Source of the DNA: an uncultured Eggerthellaceae bacterium
Lineage (GTDB): Bacteria; Actinomycetota; Coriobacteriia; Coriobacteriales; Eggerthellaceae
Reading direction: 5' to 3'
DNA length: 64,000 nucleotides
Assembly (NCBI GenBank): GCA_947650915.1
Contig: CANSWY010000001.1
Location: forward strand, 347,248-411,247
Shown here: positions 28,040 to 37,395 of the stretch, piece by piece
Position numbering within the stretch: the stretch's first letter is position 1
Layout: every line of letters begins with the position of its first letter
Position numbers and translations under genes: made by a program
Notes under the pieces: generated by a model
What the model was told of the DNA's origin: nothing
The model's database searches: none
The model's input: only the letters and a program-made list of their open reading frames with translations

Positions 28040-29188
28040 GTGGCAGATGGACGGTCATATGGAGACTATCTCCGCGAAGCGCGCGAGCGCAAGGGGATCG
28101 ATCTGGTCACCATGGCGCGCGCGCTCCACATCCGCCCCGATATCGTTGAAGCCATCGAGCGGGCCGACTTCAAGAAAATGCCCGCCCATGGGTATTCCAA
28201 GAACATGGTGCGCGCCTATGCGCGCCAAGTGGGCCTGGATGACGCGAAGATAACGCAGCTGTATGCACAAGAGCGGGACGCGTTCGACGGCATCATGCCC
28301 GGCTCCGTTCCCCGTGGCAGCGCTTCCCGCTCTGAGGCGCGTTCGCGCCGTTTGAGCGAACCGTCACAGCGCGTCTCTTCCAGCCGCCCGGTGCGCTCAT
28401 CCGCCCGCAGCCAGAGCCTGTCGCGTTCAGCCAACGTTCCCGAACGGACGCGCTCAGCGCGCGCTTCCCAGCCCACTCCGGAAGGCGGTTCCTCTTTCTC
28501 TGACCTGGTGGGGTCGCTCGGACGCTCGTCTGCGCCCAAACAGTCCATGGTCCGCTCCTCCTTCACCCAGGGCGGGCAGACGGGCCGCCCCTCCGGCAGG
28601 GGCGCGCGCATGGGGGGTGCCGGCGCGCGTTCGCTTCCCGCGCTGAACCTGCCGGTCATCCTGGCCGTCATCGGCGCGGTGGTGGTCATCATCATCGCCG
28701 TCATCCTCTTGAACGGCGGCAAGCAGTCCGCGAGCGATGTGCCTGACATCCCCATCTCGGGCCTCACGGACACCTCGGCCACTGACGAATCATCCCAGGT
28801 GCCCCAGCTGGCCACTGCCCCCTCCAGCGCGGTCTTCTCGTTCAGCGTGGAGGAAGGAGCGCAGTCCTGGATCACCGTCACGCTGGACGGATCGTCCACA
28901 CCGGCATACGCTTCCGTGGCTGAAGGGCCTGTCACGGAGGACTTCGAAGTGACCGGCACGCTCACGTTCCAGACAGCGAACGTGACCCCCGTCACCCTCA
29001 CCGTGGACGGGGAAGAGGTGACGCCGGTGGCTGATTCCTCCGGCATGTACACCTACACGGTTGATTTCCCGTCCATCCTGGCGAAATGGAAAGAGGACCA
29101 CGGCATGGCGGATGATGGCGATGATGACGGCGCCTCTTCAGATGCCGCCACCTCCTCTTCTTCGTCCTCTTCCGCCACCCAGAGCTGA
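28040..29188 (+). CDS. RodZ-like helix-turn-helix membrane protein
   Basis: A 382-aa protein with a GTG start preceded by AAGGAGG. Residues 1-75 form an HTH_25 domain (GDYLREARERKGI ... ADFKKMPAHGYSKNMVRAYA). A Ser/Arg-rich linker leads to one transmembrane helix at ~203-226. The extracytoplasmic part has a DUF4115-like beta domain and a Ser/Asp-rich tail. This domain order is that of RodZ, the cell-shape protein that links MreB to the elongation machinery. No mreB lies in the window, so the shape role is by homology only. Confidence 0.85.
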   Translation: MADGRSYGDYLREARERKGIDLVTMARALHIRPDIVEAIERADFKKMPAHGYSKNMVRAYARQVGLDDAKITQLYAQERDAFDGIMPGSVPRGSASRSEARSRRLSEPSQRVSSSRPVRSSARSQSLSRSANVPERTRSARASQPTPEGGSSFSDLVGSLGRSSAPKQSMVRSSFTQGGQTGRPSGRGARMGGAGARSLPALNLPVILAVIGAVVVIIIAVILLNGGKQSASDVPDIPISGLTDTSATDESSQVPQLATAPSSAVFSFSVEEGAQSWITVTLDGSSTPAYASVAEGPVTEDFEVTGTLTFQTANVTPVTLTVDGEEVTPVADSSGMYTYTVDFPSILAKWKEDHGMADDGDDDGASSDAATSSSSSSSATQS

Positions 29189-29259
29189 ATCGCCGCGCGC
29201 ATCTGCTTAAATACGTTCAACGAAGATCGAATGGGATCGAACCCTCAAAAGGAGGCATC

Positions 29260-29757
29260 ATGGCAAAGGAGAGCAGCTTCGATGTGGTGTCCCAAGTGGA
29301 CATGCAAGAGGCGGACAACGCTTACCAGCAGGCAGCGAAAGAGCTCAAGCAGCGCTATGACCTGAAGGATGCGGATGCAGAGCTCGCGCTGGACAAGCAG
29401 AAGCAAGAGATCACCATCGTCGCGCCGTCCGATTTCGTGTGCGGCCAGGTCATGGACATCCTGAACAGCAAGTTCGTGAAGCGCGGGATCGACCTGTCCG
29501 CCATCCGCTGGTCCGATGCCCAGACCGTCTCCGGCGGCAAGGTGAAGCGCGTGGGCGCCATCATCTCCGGCATAGACAAGGACACGCTCTCCAAGATCAA
29601 CAAACATCTCAAAGCCACGAAGCTCAAGATCAAGACACAGATCGAAGGCGACAAGCTGCGCGTCTCCTCCACCTCGCGCGATACGCTGCAGGAAGCCATC
29701 GCGCTGCTGAAGGCGGAGGATTTCGGCCAGCCGCTCCAGTTCGTCAACTACCGATGA
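29260..29757 (+). CDS. yajQ: YajQ-family nucleotide-binding protein
   Basis: A 165-aa UPF0234/DUF520 protein. It opens with the family signature SSFDVVSQVDMQE and contains the K-x-E-I-x-I and FVKRGIDLSAI blocks. YajQ proteins bind nucleotides, and in Xanthomonas a homologue senses cyclic di-GMP. Whether this one does is unknown. AAAAGGAGG precedes the ATG. It lies between the RodZ-like gene and rimO with 71 and 25 bases of spacing. Confidence 0.94.
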   Translation: MAKESSFDVVSQVDMQEADNAYQQAAKELKQRYDLKDADAELALDKQKQEITIVAPSDFVCGQVMDILNSKFVKRGIDLSAIRWSDAQTVSGGKVKRVGAIISGIDKDTLSKINKHLKATKLKIKTQIEGDKLRVSSTSRDTLQEAIALLKAEDFGQPLQFVNYR

Positions 29758-29782
29758 GCGCGGACGTTCCCGCTCGCTCCTG

Positions 29783-31084
29783 ATGGCCGCACAGCTTGCC
29801 CGCGCACCGCGCGTCTTCATCGACACGCTGGGATGCGCGAAGAACGAGACGGACAGCCGTCAGATGGCAGAGCGCCTCAAAGGTGCAGGGGCGCAGCTGA
29901 CGGATGACGCGCAGATGAGCGACGTCATCATCGTGAACACCTGCTCGTTCATTCGCCAAGCCACCGAAGAGAGCATCGAAGCGGTGCTGGATGCGCTGGG
30001 CGTGAAAGGGGAGGACGGTCGCGCGCCCCAGGTCATCGTGGCGGGCTGCATGCCGGCGCGCTACGGGGAGGAGCTGGAAGCATCCATTCCTGAAGCGGCA
30101 TCGTTCCTCCCTTGCAGCCAAGAGGATGACATCGTGGAGGCGGTCTGCACGCTCACGGGCTGGGTCCCGGAGGCCAAGGATGCGCAGGAGCGCGCTTTCG
30201 CCCCGTTCGCCTACCTCAAGATCTCAGATGGTTGCGACCGGTGGTGCTCGTTCTGCACCATCCCGCAGATCCGGGGACGCTATCACAGCTTCCTCTTCGA
30301 GGACATCCTTGCAGAAGCGCGCGGATTGGCTCAGACCGGTGCGCGCGAGCTGGTGCTCATCGGACAGGACACCGGGATCTGGGGCCACGATCTGCCTGAA
30401 GGCCATGATCTGGCGTGGCTTTTGGGGCATCTGGCAGATGATCTTCCCCACGTGCGCTTCCGCGTGATGTACACCGAACCCGAAGGCATCACGGACGCCC
30501 TCTTGGATGTCATGGCCACCCGCAGCAATGTCTGCCGCTACCTGGACATCCCATTGCAGCACGTCTCATCGCACGTGCTCGCGGCCATGCGGCGCTCGGG
30601 CTCTGCCGAGGCGTTCCGTGAGCTCGTCGGCCGCATCAGGGCGCAGGTGCCGGACGTCACGTTGCGCACCACGCTCATGTGCGGGTTCCCAGGCGAGACC
30701 GAAGAGCAATTCGAGGAGCTGCTGGAGTTCATCAGGGAGGCGCTCTTCGATTATGTGGGCGTGTTCGCCTATTCGCAGGAAGAGGGAACGAAGGCGGCCC
30801 TCATGGAAGGGCAGATTCCGGAAGACGTGAAGGAGATGCGCGCCCGTGAACTGCGCGATGAAGCGGACAGCGTGAGCGCGGCTCTGGTGGCAGCGCGAGC
30901 CGGTGCGCGCATGCGCGTGCTGGTGGAGGGTGCCGAAGAGGACGGCCAGCTTTACGGGCGTGCGGATTGTCAAGCGCCTGAAGTGGACGGCGTCACCTAC
31001 GTGGATGCAGGGAAGCCGGGCCAGCTGGTGGAAGCGCTCATCGAAGACGCGCTCCTCTACGACATGGAAGGGACCGTCCTGTGA
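29783..31084 (+). CDS. rimO: ribosomal protein S12 methylthiotransferase RimO
   Basis: A 433-aa radical-SAM enzyme that methylthiolates an aspartate of ribosomal protein S12. The UPF0004 domain has LGCAKN near residue 17. The radical-SAM cysteines are in CDRWCSFC (~151-158), and a TRAM domain lies at the C-terminus (~370-433). LGCAKN and DGCDRWCSFC favour RimO over MiaB, and a separate MiaB is present at 37396. The 3' end overlaps the next start by 4 bases. Confidence 0.95.
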   Translation: MAAQLARAPRVFIDTLGCAKNETDSRQMAERLKGAGAQLTDDAQMSDVIIVNTCSFIRQATEESIEAVLDALGVKGEDGRAPQVIVAGCMPARYGEELEASIPEAASFLPCSQEDDIVEAVCTLTGWVPEAKDAQERAFAPFAYLKISDGCDRWCSFCTIPQIRGRYHSFLFEDILAEARGLAQTGARELVLIGQDTGIWGHDLPEGHDLAWLLGHLADDLPHVRFRVMYTEPEGITDALLDVMATRSNVCRYLDIPLQHVSSHVLAAMRRSGSAEAFRELVGRIRAQVPDVTLRTTLMCGFPGETEEQFEELLEFIREALFDYVGVFAYSQEEGTKAALMEGQIPEDVKEMRARELRDEADSVSAALVAARAGARMRVLVEGAEEDGQLYGRADCQAPEVDGVTYVDAGKPGQLVEALIEDALLYDMEGTVL

Positions 31085-32244
31085 CCAAGAACCGCATCTG
31101 GACGCCCGCGAACGTCGTCACCGTGGTGCGCATCTGTCTCGTGCCCGTGTTCGTGGTGGCGCTTCTGAGCCCGTGGCCTGAATGGCTCGGCGTCCATGAC
31201 CTCATCAGCGCTCATGCGAAATCGCTCATGGCGGCCGCCGTCTTCATCCTCATCTCCTGCACGGACTGGGTGGATGGCTACCTGGCGCGCAGCAGGGGAG
31301 AGGTGACGGATTTCGGCAAACTGATCGATCCTCTGGCTGACAAGATCCTGGTGGCAGCGGCGCTCTTGGCGCTGGTGGAGCTGCAAGTGCTCCCTTCCTG
31401 GCCCGTGCTCATCATCCTGGCGCGGGAATTCATCGTCTCAGGCGTGCGCATGTTGGCGGCGTCCCGGGGCATCGTCATCGCCGCCAGCTGGTACGGCAAG
31501 GCGAAGACGGTGCTCCAGATCGCCGCAATCGTGATGTTCCTGATCAAGGAACCGGTGGACGCGGCATCAGGGACGCAGCTTCTGCAAAGCCCCCTCTACC
31601 TTGCATCTTGGACGGTCATGCTGGCCGCGCTCGCGCTGACCATCATATCCTTGGTGGACTACGTCTCGAAGGCGTGGCCGCTGATCGTCTCATCCGAAGA
31701 AGAGGAACAGGAGGAGCGCAACCGGGAGCAGGAGATCCACGAAGCTGCGGAGCACGTCATCGCCCATGCCGTGGAAACGGGCTGCACGATCTGCACCGCA
31801 GAGAGCCTCACCGGCGGCATGATATCCACCGCGCTCACCTCCGTTCCAGGCAGCTCACAGGCCTTCGCAGGCGGTGCAGTGAGCTATGCCGCCTCTGTCA
31901 AGGAATCGGTCCTGGGCGTGGACGGTGCGCTCCTTGAGAGCGAGGGCGCGGTGGACGGTCGCGTGGCCATGCAAATGGCAGAAGGGGCTGCCCGTCTCAC
32001 TGGGGCTGACGCGGCCGTTTCCGTGACGGGCATCGCAGGACCGGGAGGCGCTGAGGACGGAAAGCCCGTGGGCACCGTGTTCATCGGCACGCATCGCGAC
32101 GGACGAGCGAGCGCCATCCGCTGGCAGTTCAGCGGGAACCGGGAAGAGATCAGGGAGCAGACCGCGCTCCGCGCGCTGCAGGCTCTTGATGGAATCTTGT
32201 CAGAACCATGCAAGGACGAAGACAGAACGCTGATGGGCGCATGA
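31081..32244 (+). CDS. pgsA: PgsA-CinA(PncC) fusion: phosphatidylglycerophosphate synthase with NMN-deamidase domain
   Basis: A 387-aa fusion. Residues ~1-205 are a CDP-alcohol phosphatidyltransferase with several membrane helices and the intact DWVDGYLARSRGEVTDFGKLID-type signature, D-x2-DG-x2-AR-x8-G-x3-D-x3-D. After an acidic Glu/Arg linker (~210-230), residues ~230-385 form a CinA C-terminal domain with TAESLTGGM, GGAVSY and TGIAGPGG blocks, which in stand-alone PncC deamidates nicotinamide mononucleotide. In Streptococcus and others cinA lies next to recA, and here recA follows. The fused pair probably places the soluble domain at the inner membrane face. A second phosphatidyltransferase lies at 57263-57904. 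Confidence 0.9.
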   Translation: MTKNRIWTPANVVTVVRICLVPVFVVALLSPWPEWLGVHDLISAHAKSLMAAAVFILISCTDWVDGYLARSRGEVTDFGKLIDPLADKILVAAALLALVELQVLPSWPVLIILAREFIVSGVRMLAASRGIVIAASWYGKAKTVLQIAAIVMFLIKEPVDAASGTQLLQSPLYLASWTVMLAALALTIISLVDYVSKAWPLIVSSEEEEQEERNREQEIHEAAEHVIAHAVETGCTICTAESLTGGMISTALTSVPGSSQAFAGGAVSYAASVKESVLGVDGALLESEGAVDGRVAMQMAEGAARLTGADAAVSVTGIAGPGGAEDGKPVGTVFIGTHRDGRASAIRWQFSGNREEIREQTALRALQALDGILSEPCKDEDRTLMGA

Positions 32245-32349
32245 CGATCTTTCTGTGGATGGATCACGGGCGCACGAGCGGATCCTGGCAGGTTCTCGTC
32301 AGACGAGCGCCCCATCATGGTCATCGAAGGAATCCTGCCCGTCGACCGC

Positions 32350-32377
32350 TTGACTCACAAACATATGTTCGTATAAT
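32350..32377 (+). promoter_or_regulatory. recA promoter with SOS box
   Basis: TTGACT (32350-32355) and TATAAT (32372-32377) are 16 bases apart. CAAACATATGTTCG (32358-32371) fills the spacer and matches the Gram-positive LexA/DinR consensus CGAACATATGTTCG except at the second base. LexA binding here would block RNA polymerase directly. Confidence 0.88.
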
Positions 32378-32421
32378 GGTCATGTGGTCAAATCGTAGCT
32401 CAATGCAGACAAGGAGCACCC

Positions 32422-33465
32422 ATGAACGCAACGAAGGATGATCTGCTCAAATCCACCACTGACCAGATACAGAAGAAATTCGGCAAGGGCGCCATCATGA
32501 AGCTGGGAGAGGGCGGCGCCGACCTCAACGTCGAATCCATCCCCACTGGAGCACTGCCCTTGGATGTGGCTCTCGGCATCGGCGGCGTCCCCAAAGGACG
32601 CATCATCGAAGTCTACGGTCCTGAGTCCAGCGGCAAGACCACGCTCGCGCTCCAGATCCTGGCTGAATGCCAAGCACAGGAAGGCGTCGTCGCGTTCATC
32701 GACGCCGAGCATGCCTTGGATCCGGTCTATGCGGCCCGCTTGGGCGTTGATATAGACGAAGTGCTCATCTCCCAGCCGGATACAGGAGAGCAGGCCCTTG
32801 AGATCTGCGACATGCTCGTGCGTTCCGGAGCCGTCGATTGCGTCGTGGTGGATTCCGTGGCCGCGCTCGTGCCCCGCGCTGAGATAGAGGGTGAGATGGG
32901 GGACACCACGGTGGGCCTGCAAGCGCGCCTCATGTCCCAAGCGCTCCGGAAGCTGGCGGGGTCTCTCTCGAAGTCCAAGACCACCTGCATCTTCATCAAC
33001 CAGCTGCGCGAGAAGATCGGCGTCATGTTCGGCAGCCCTGAGACCACCACCGGCGGTCGTGCGCTCAAGTTCTTCTCCAGCGTCCGCATCGACATCCGCC
33101 GCATCGAATCCATCAAGCAGAACGGAGAGGCCGTGGGCAACCGCGTCCGCGCGAAGATCGTGAAGAACAAGGTGGCGCCCCCGTTCCGCCAGGCGGAATT
33201 CGATCTGATGTTCGGCGAAGGCATCTCGAAGGAAGGATGCATCGTGGACATGGCGGTGGACTGCGGCGTGGCGAAGAAGAGCGGTGCCTGGTACACCTAT
33301 GGGGATGAGAAGCTGGGGCAGGGCCGTGAAGCTGCAAAGCAGACCCTCAAGGAGAACCCGGCCATCCGCAATGAGATCGAAGCCCAGGTGCGCGCCTTCT
33401 ATGACATCCCGGCATCCGGCGCCACCGCTCTTGCTGACGCCCAAGCAGAACCCGAAGTCGCCTGA
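32422..33465 (+). CDS. recA: recombinase RecA
   Basis: A 347-aa recombinase and LexA co-protease. Walker A is GPESSGKTT (~66-74). The AEHALDP block, the VDSVAALVP Walker B region and the L2 region with the conserved GGRALKF are all intact. ACAAGGAG precedes the ATG. An SOS-type promoter lies 45-72 bases upstream, and lexA is also in this window. recX follows after 17 bases. Confidence 0.98.
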   Translation: MNATKDDLLKSTTDQIQKKFGKGAIMKLGEGGADLNVESIPTGALPLDVALGIGGVPKGRIIEVYGPESSGKTTLALQILAECQAQEGVVAFIDAEHALDPVYAARLGVDIDEVLISQPDTGEQALEICDMLVRSGAVDCVVVDSVAALVPRAEIEGEMGDTTVGLQARLMSQALRKLAGSLSKSKTTCIFINQLREKIGVMFGSPETTTGGRALKFFSSVRIDIRRIESIKQNGEAVGNRVRAKIVKNKVAPPFRQAEFDLMFGEGISKEGCIVDMAVDCGVAKKSGAWYTYGDEKLGQGREAAKQTLKENPAIRNEIEAQVRAFYDIPASGATALADAQAEPEVA

Positions 33466-33482
33466 TCGCGCACTCCGCATCC

Positions 33483-34007
33483 ATGGGAGCCACACGCGCA
33501 CCGAAAGGATCCGTGGCCGACCTGGCACCGGAGGAGCAGGCGGAAGCCGCATTCGCGAAGATTCTGCGCTGCGTCAACGCACGGGAGACGTCCACTTCGA
33601 AGATGCGGGAGAAGCTCCTCCATGCAGGATTCTCCCCCAGCGTCACAGAGGATGCTCTTGCACGCGCAGTGTCTGCCGGCTTCATCGATGATGCCCGGTA
33701 CAGCGATTGCCTCATCCGCTCAGCGCTCTCCCAGGGCAAAGGGCTGCACTTCATCCTCAAAGAGATTGCCGCCCTCGGCATCGTCCCGGAGGAGTTGGAA
33801 GCATACCAGCAGTACTTGGAAGAAGACGCGGATGACATGGTGGCACGAGCGCTGGATATGCTCAGACGCCGCCGTCCCACCGCGAAGGACATCCAAGCGA
33901 CAAGCTACCGACGTCTGATGACGAAAGGATACGGACACGCGGTGGCGGCTGAGGCTGCCAGGCTGTTCCGGGAGGAATGCGAGGCAGAGAGCGCTTCCAT
34001 TCAGTGA
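33483..34007 (+). CDS. recX: regulatory protein RecX
   Basis: A 174-aa, helix-rich protein of the RecX family, which caps and limits RecA filaments. Three-helix repeats are visible, with the signature GFIDDARYSDCLIRSALSQGKG in the centre shortened here by a single-residue turn. It follows recA by 17 bases and is presumably transcribed from the SOS promoter. The N-terminal ~20 residues are not conserved in the family, and a downstream start is possible. Confidence 0.9.
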   Translation: MGATRAPKGSVADLAPEEQAEAAFAKILRCVNARETSTSKMREKLLHAGFSPSVTEDALARAVSAGFIDDARYSDCLIRSALSQGKGLHFILKEIAALGIVPEELEAYQQYLEEDADDMVARALDMLRRRRPTAKDIQATSYRRLMTKGYGHAVAAEAARLFREECEAESASIQ

Positions 34008-34056
34008 AGGGGCGCATCCGTTCGATGACGCGGGCGTGCTGCTGCCCTCCCTTTGC

Positions 34057-34062
34057 TATAAT
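34057..34062 (+). promoter_or_regulatory. extended -10 promoter of the small RNA
   Basis: TGCTATAAT is a perfect TATAAT (34057-34062) with the TGn extension, and no clear -35. The predicted start is around 34069. It lies 50 bases after recX. Confidence 0.65.
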
Positions 34063-34068
34063 CTCTGA

Positions 34069-34178
34069 CTGATTGAGTTATCAGTGCCGCAAAGGCACTT
34101 GTGGGATATAGCAAACCGAATATCTTCTGCAAGTTCCCCTTGCCGGATAGCTCAAGTTGGCGTATGCCAACTTTTTTT
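34069..34178 (+). ncRNA. unidentified structured small RNA (or leader RNA of rny)
   Basis: About 110 bases lie between a strong -10 box and an intrinsic terminator. Inverted repeats follow each other: 34068-34073/34080-34085, 34083-34088/34094-34099, 34105-34109/34120-34124, 34129-34133/34139-34143 and the terminator stem. The first two overlap and could switch. I do not recognise a known riboswitch, SRP RNA or 6S RNA. Because a TTGACA follows the terminator, it could be a free small RNA. Alternatively it could be an attenuator that controls read-through into rny, whose ATG is 55 bases downstream. Confidence 0.6.
34154..34178 (+). terminator. intrinsic terminator before rny
   Basis: An 8-bp stem (aagttggc / gccaactt, GTAT loop) runs into seven T residues (34172-34178). 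It is the clearest intrinsic terminator in the window. Confidence 0.88.
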
Positions 34179-34180
34179 CA

Positions 34181-34186
34181 TTGACA
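34181..34186 (+). promoter_or_regulatory. possible -35 box of rny
   Basis: A perfect TTGACA begins three bases after the T tract of the terminator. The matching -10 (aagaaa at 34204-34209) is poor, so the rny promoter is only tentative. Confidence 0.35.
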
Positions 34187-34232
34187 GCAACTGGGATGTT
34201 TTCAAGAAACGCAGCATGAAAGAGAGTGCACC

Positions 34233-35795
34233 ATGGAGATAACGATCACCATCATCGCCATCATCGTCGGCATCGCGGCCGGCTTCCTTATCGCCAAGGC
34301 GGCAAGCGGTGCCAAAGCGAAGAACGCCGAGGCGCAGGCAGCCTCCATCAAGCGCAATGCAGAAGACGAGGCCACGCGCCTCATCAAGGATGCAGAACTG
34401 CAAGTGGACACCATGCGCAAGCAGGCGGAAGTGGACGCCAAGGACCAGGCGCTGAAGTACAAGCAGCAGATCGAAGAAGAGAGCAAGGACCGCTTGCAAG
34501 AGGTGCGCAACGCTGAGAACCGTCTCTCCCAGCGCGAACAATCAGTGGACAACCGCGTGGAGACGCTGGACAAGCGCGAACATCAACTGTCATCGCTCCA
34601 GGGCCAACTGGACAAGCGCGCGAACGACCTCGCGGCATCAGAGGAAGAGGTGGGGCGCCGCTTGGAGAAGGTGGCTGGCATGACGCCGCAGCAGGCCAAA
34701 GAAGAGCTCCTGCAGACCATCCATGATGAAGTGGTCCATGACCAAGCCGCCATCATCCGAGAGGCGGAAGAGCGCACTAAAGCAGAAGCTGACAGGAAGG
34801 CCCGGGAGATCTTGAGCCTCGCCATCCAGCGCGTGGCTGCGGACCATTCCGCAGAGAACACGGTCTCCACCATCCATATCCCCAATGATGACCTCAAGGG
34901 CCGCATCATCGGACGCGAGGGCCGCAACATCCGCTCGTTCGAGCAGCTCACTGGCACCAACCTCATCATCGATGACACCCCTGAATGCGTCACCATCTCC
35001 TGCTTCGATCCGGTCCGCCGTGAGATCGGGCGCATCACCATGGAGAACCTCATCGCTGATGGGCGCATCCACCCGGCGCGCATCGAGGAGATGTACGGCA
35101 AAGCCGTGAAGCTGGTGGGGGAGCGAGTGCAGAAGGCGGGAGAGCAAGCTGCGTTCGACACGGGCATCCATGATCTGCATCCTGAGATCATCCATACTCT
35201 CGGCCGTTTGATGTACCGCACCTCCTATGGCCAGAACGTGCTGAACCATTCTTTGGAAGTGGCGTACCTGGCGGGCGTCATGGCGTCTGAACTCGGCCTC
35301 GATCCGGTCCCTGCGAAGCGCGCTGGTCTTCTGCATGACCTGGGCAAAGCGGTCGACCACGAAGTGGATGGCTCGCACGCGGTCCTGGGCGCCGACCTGG
35401 CCAAGCGGTTCGGCGAACGTCCTGAGATCGTGCACGCCATCGAAGCTCACCATGAAGACGTGGATCCGAACTCCGTGCTCGACGTCCTCATCCAGGCCGC
35501 GGATGCCGTTTCCGCCGCTCGTCCCGGTGCGCGCAAGGAAACGCTGGACGCCTACATCAAGCGTCTGGAGAAGCTGGAAGAGATCGCGAACGCCCATGAG
35601 GGCGTGGAGCGCACCTTCGCCATCCAGGCAGGGCGCGAGGTCCGCGTCATGGTGGCGCCGGATGTGGTGGATGAGGCGGAATCCGTCGTGCTCGCCCATG
35701 ACATCGCCTCTCAGATCGAACGCGACATGCAGTATCCCGGCCAGGTGAAGGTCGTCGTCATCCGCGAGAGCAGGGCCGTTGACTACGCCAAGTAA
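34233..35795 (+). CDS. rny: ribonuclease Y
   Basis: A 520-aa membrane-anchored endoribonuclease that starts mRNA decay. An N-terminal transmembrane helix (~3-22) precedes a long charged coiled coil (~25-200). A KH domain carries [15 protein letters not shown] (~223-237), and the HD domain carries [10 protein letters not shown] (~367-376) with downstream H residues. The length and layout match Bacillus RNase Y. A promoter-plus-terminator RNA unit lies just upstream, which may regulate it. The last codons overlap the next gene's TTG start. Confidence 0.96.
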   Translation: MEITITIIAIIVGIAAGFLIAKAASGAKAKNAEAQAASIKRNAEDEATRLIKDAELQVDTMRKQAEVDAKDQALKYKQQIEEESKDRLQEVRNAENRLSQREQSVDNRVETLDKREHQLSSLQGQLDKRANDLAASEEEVGRRLEKVAGMTPQQAKEELLQTIHDEVVHDQAAIIREAEERTKAEADRKAREILSLAIQRVAADHSAENTVSTIHIPNDDLKGRIIGREGRNIRSFEQLTGTNLIIDDTPECVTISCFDPVRREIGRITMENLIADGRIHPARIEEMYGKAVKLVGERVQKAGEQAAFDTGIHDLHPEIIHTLGRLMYRTSYGQNVLNHSLEVAYLAGVMASELGLDPVPAKRAGLLHDLGKAVDHEVDGSHAVLGADLAKRFGERPEIVHAIEAHHEDVDPNSVLDVLIQAADAVSAARPGARKETLDAYIKRLEKLEEIANAHEGVERTFAIQAGREVRVMVAPDVVDEAESVVLAHDIASQIERDMQYPGQVKVVVIRESRAVDYAK

Positions 35796-36894
35796 GAGCG
35801 GCGCGCTCAGCGGAGATACACCGCTTGAAGAGTTCATTGAAGGGGTCTGCACGTCAGACCCCTTCAAAGTTGAGAAGGACTTCGGCCAGGGCTATGTGAA
35901 GCTGCGCAGCACAGAAGCGGAGAAACGCCAAGCTGCGCAAGACATCACCTGTGCAGAAGACATCGTGATCGAACTGCTCCGCAACAGCCGCGATGCCGGC
36001 GCTGCCCACATCTATCTGGCAACCTCCCGCACGGATGCCGGACGCACCATGGTCATCCTGGATGACGGCTGCGGCGTGCCCCCCGAGATGTGGGAAGCCG
36101 TGTTCGAGCCGCGCGTCACCTCCAAACTGGAAACGGCGCACATGGACAAGTGGGGAATGCACGGCCGGGGCATGGCGCTCTACTCCATCAAGGTGAACAC
36201 TGAGACCGCCTCCATCATCGCCTCTGAGGCCGATCACGGCTGCTGCATCCGTATCGAAGGCGGTCCCGCCTTGGCAGAGAAGACGGATCAGAGCACATTC
36301 CCGCGCTTCGAAGAGACGGATGGCGTCATGGCCATGCGCGGACCGAAGAACATCATCCGCACCGCCTGCGAATTCGCGCTGGAGCACCGCAAGACCGTGC
36401 AGGTGCACGTGGGAACCCCGGCACAGGTGGCCTGCGCGCTCTACCGTTTCGGGCTGGCCACCGTGCCCGCCTATGCCCGTGCTTTCAGCGATGGCGCTGA
36501 AGTTTCGCTGATCAAGTCGCTGGGCTTGGCGAACAGCCCAGAGGACCTGGTCAGCCGCGCATCAACATTGGGGCTGGACATCTCGCTGCGCACCGCGCGA
36601 CGGATCATGGACGGCGCGTCAGAGGGCTTGGACGACCTTGCCTCGCTCATGGCGCGCACATCGTTCGCCTCCCGCACTACTCCGGCCCAGAAGAAAGGGA
36701 GCGTCGGGAAGGCCGCGAACAGGAAACCGTCCGTGCGCCTCAGCGCTCAGGACAAGGAGCGCTTCCTCGAAGAGGTGAAAGCGTCTTTCCGATCCTTGGC
36801 CGACGCCTATTACCTTGAAGACGATGTTGAGCCGAAGATGAGGATGGCGGATGGCGCGTTCCATATCGAGATTCCGCTGGCTGACCGCAGCTGA
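35779..36894 (+). CDS. orphan GHKL (Bergerat-fold) ATPase
   Basis: A 371-aa protein, probably starting at TTG 35779 inside the end of rny (17-base overlap), since no in-frame ATG or GTG is nearby. The Bergerat ATP site is complete: an N box in [11 protein letters not shown] (~66-76), a G1 box in [13 protein letters not shown] (~93-105), and a G2 box in [14 protein letters not shown] (~125-138). No histidine-kinase phosphoacceptor domain, MutL C-terminus or Hsp90 middle domain is recognised. The C-terminal half is helical and unassigned. The layout rny, this gene, spoVS, miaB suggests a role linked to RNA metabolism or development, but the function is unknown. Confidence 0.82.
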   Translation: MTTPSKSGALSGDTPLEEFIEGVCTSDPFKVEKDFGQGYVKLRSTEAEKRQAAQDITCAEDIVIELLRNSRDAGAAHIYLATSRTDAGRTMVILDDGCGVPPEMWEAVFEPRVTSKLETAHMDKWGMHGRGMALYSIKVNTETASIIASEADHGCCIRIEGGPALAEKTDQSTFPRFEETDGVMAMRGPKNIIRTACEFALEHRKTVQVHVGTPAQVACALYRFGLATVPAYARAFSDGAEVSLIKSLGLANSPEDLVSRASTLGLDISLRTARRIMDGASEGLDDLASLMARTSFASRTTPAQKKGSVGKAANRKPSVRLSAQDKERFLEEVKASFRSLADAYYLEDDVEPKMRMADGAFHIEIPLADRS

Positions 36895-37054
36895 CGAACG
36901 ATATCTGACCGTCCGGCTTATAGGATTTTGGTGAGTTTTGGCGCTTTCGCCGGACAGCGCTGAAATCGCGCAGAGGTTCTGATAGAGTTGCAGACTATCG
37001 CACCATCGAAGAGACGCGACAGGGAAACACGGCATAAACGGGAAAGAGATCGAA

Positions 37055-37372
37055 GTGGCAGATGAAGTGAAATCAGAGATCGGATGCCTGAAGGTATCCT
37101 CGAAATCTTCGCCCGCGTCAGTGGCAGGAGCCATCGCCGGCATGATCAAGGACGGCGCCACGGTGGAGATCCAAGCTGTGGGCGCTGGTGCCGTCAACCA
37201 GGCCGTCAAGGCCATCGCCATTTCCCGCGGCTTCCTGTCACCCGTCGGCATCGAGATCGTCTGCATCCCGTCATTCGCTGACATCGTGATCGACGGCGAA
37301 TACCGCACCGCCATCAGGTTCGCAGTGGAACCGCGCACGGCCGCCGCCAATGCCGCCGTCGCCGCTTCCTGA
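37055..37372 (+). CDS. spoVS: SpoVS-family protein
   Basis: A 105-aa protein with a GTG start and GGAAAGAGA upstream. It matches the SpoVS family over its whole length: LKVSSKSSPASVAGAIAG, then GAGAVNQAVKAIAI and the IPSFADIVIDGEYRTAI block. SpoVS folds like Alba nucleic-acid-binding proteins and in Bacillus acts in sporulation. No other sporulation gene is visible here, so a general nucleic-acid or regulatory role is more likely. It lies between an orphan GHKL ATPase and miaB. Confidence 0.93.
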   Translation: MADEVKSEIGCLKVSSKSSPASVAGAIAGMIKDGATVEIQAVGAGAVNQAVKAIAISRGFLSPVGIEIVCIPSFADIVIDGEYRTAIRFAVEPRTAAANAAVAAS

Positions 37373-37395
37373 GAAGAAGCACCTTCCCGCATCAG

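Noticed and set aside
34069..34178. Cyclic-di-GMP-I, lysine or SRP-type RNA
   Set aside because: A GCAAACC stretch resembles part of the GEMM core, but the order and spacing of the remaining conserved bases do not fit; no SRP GGAA-loop domain is visible either.
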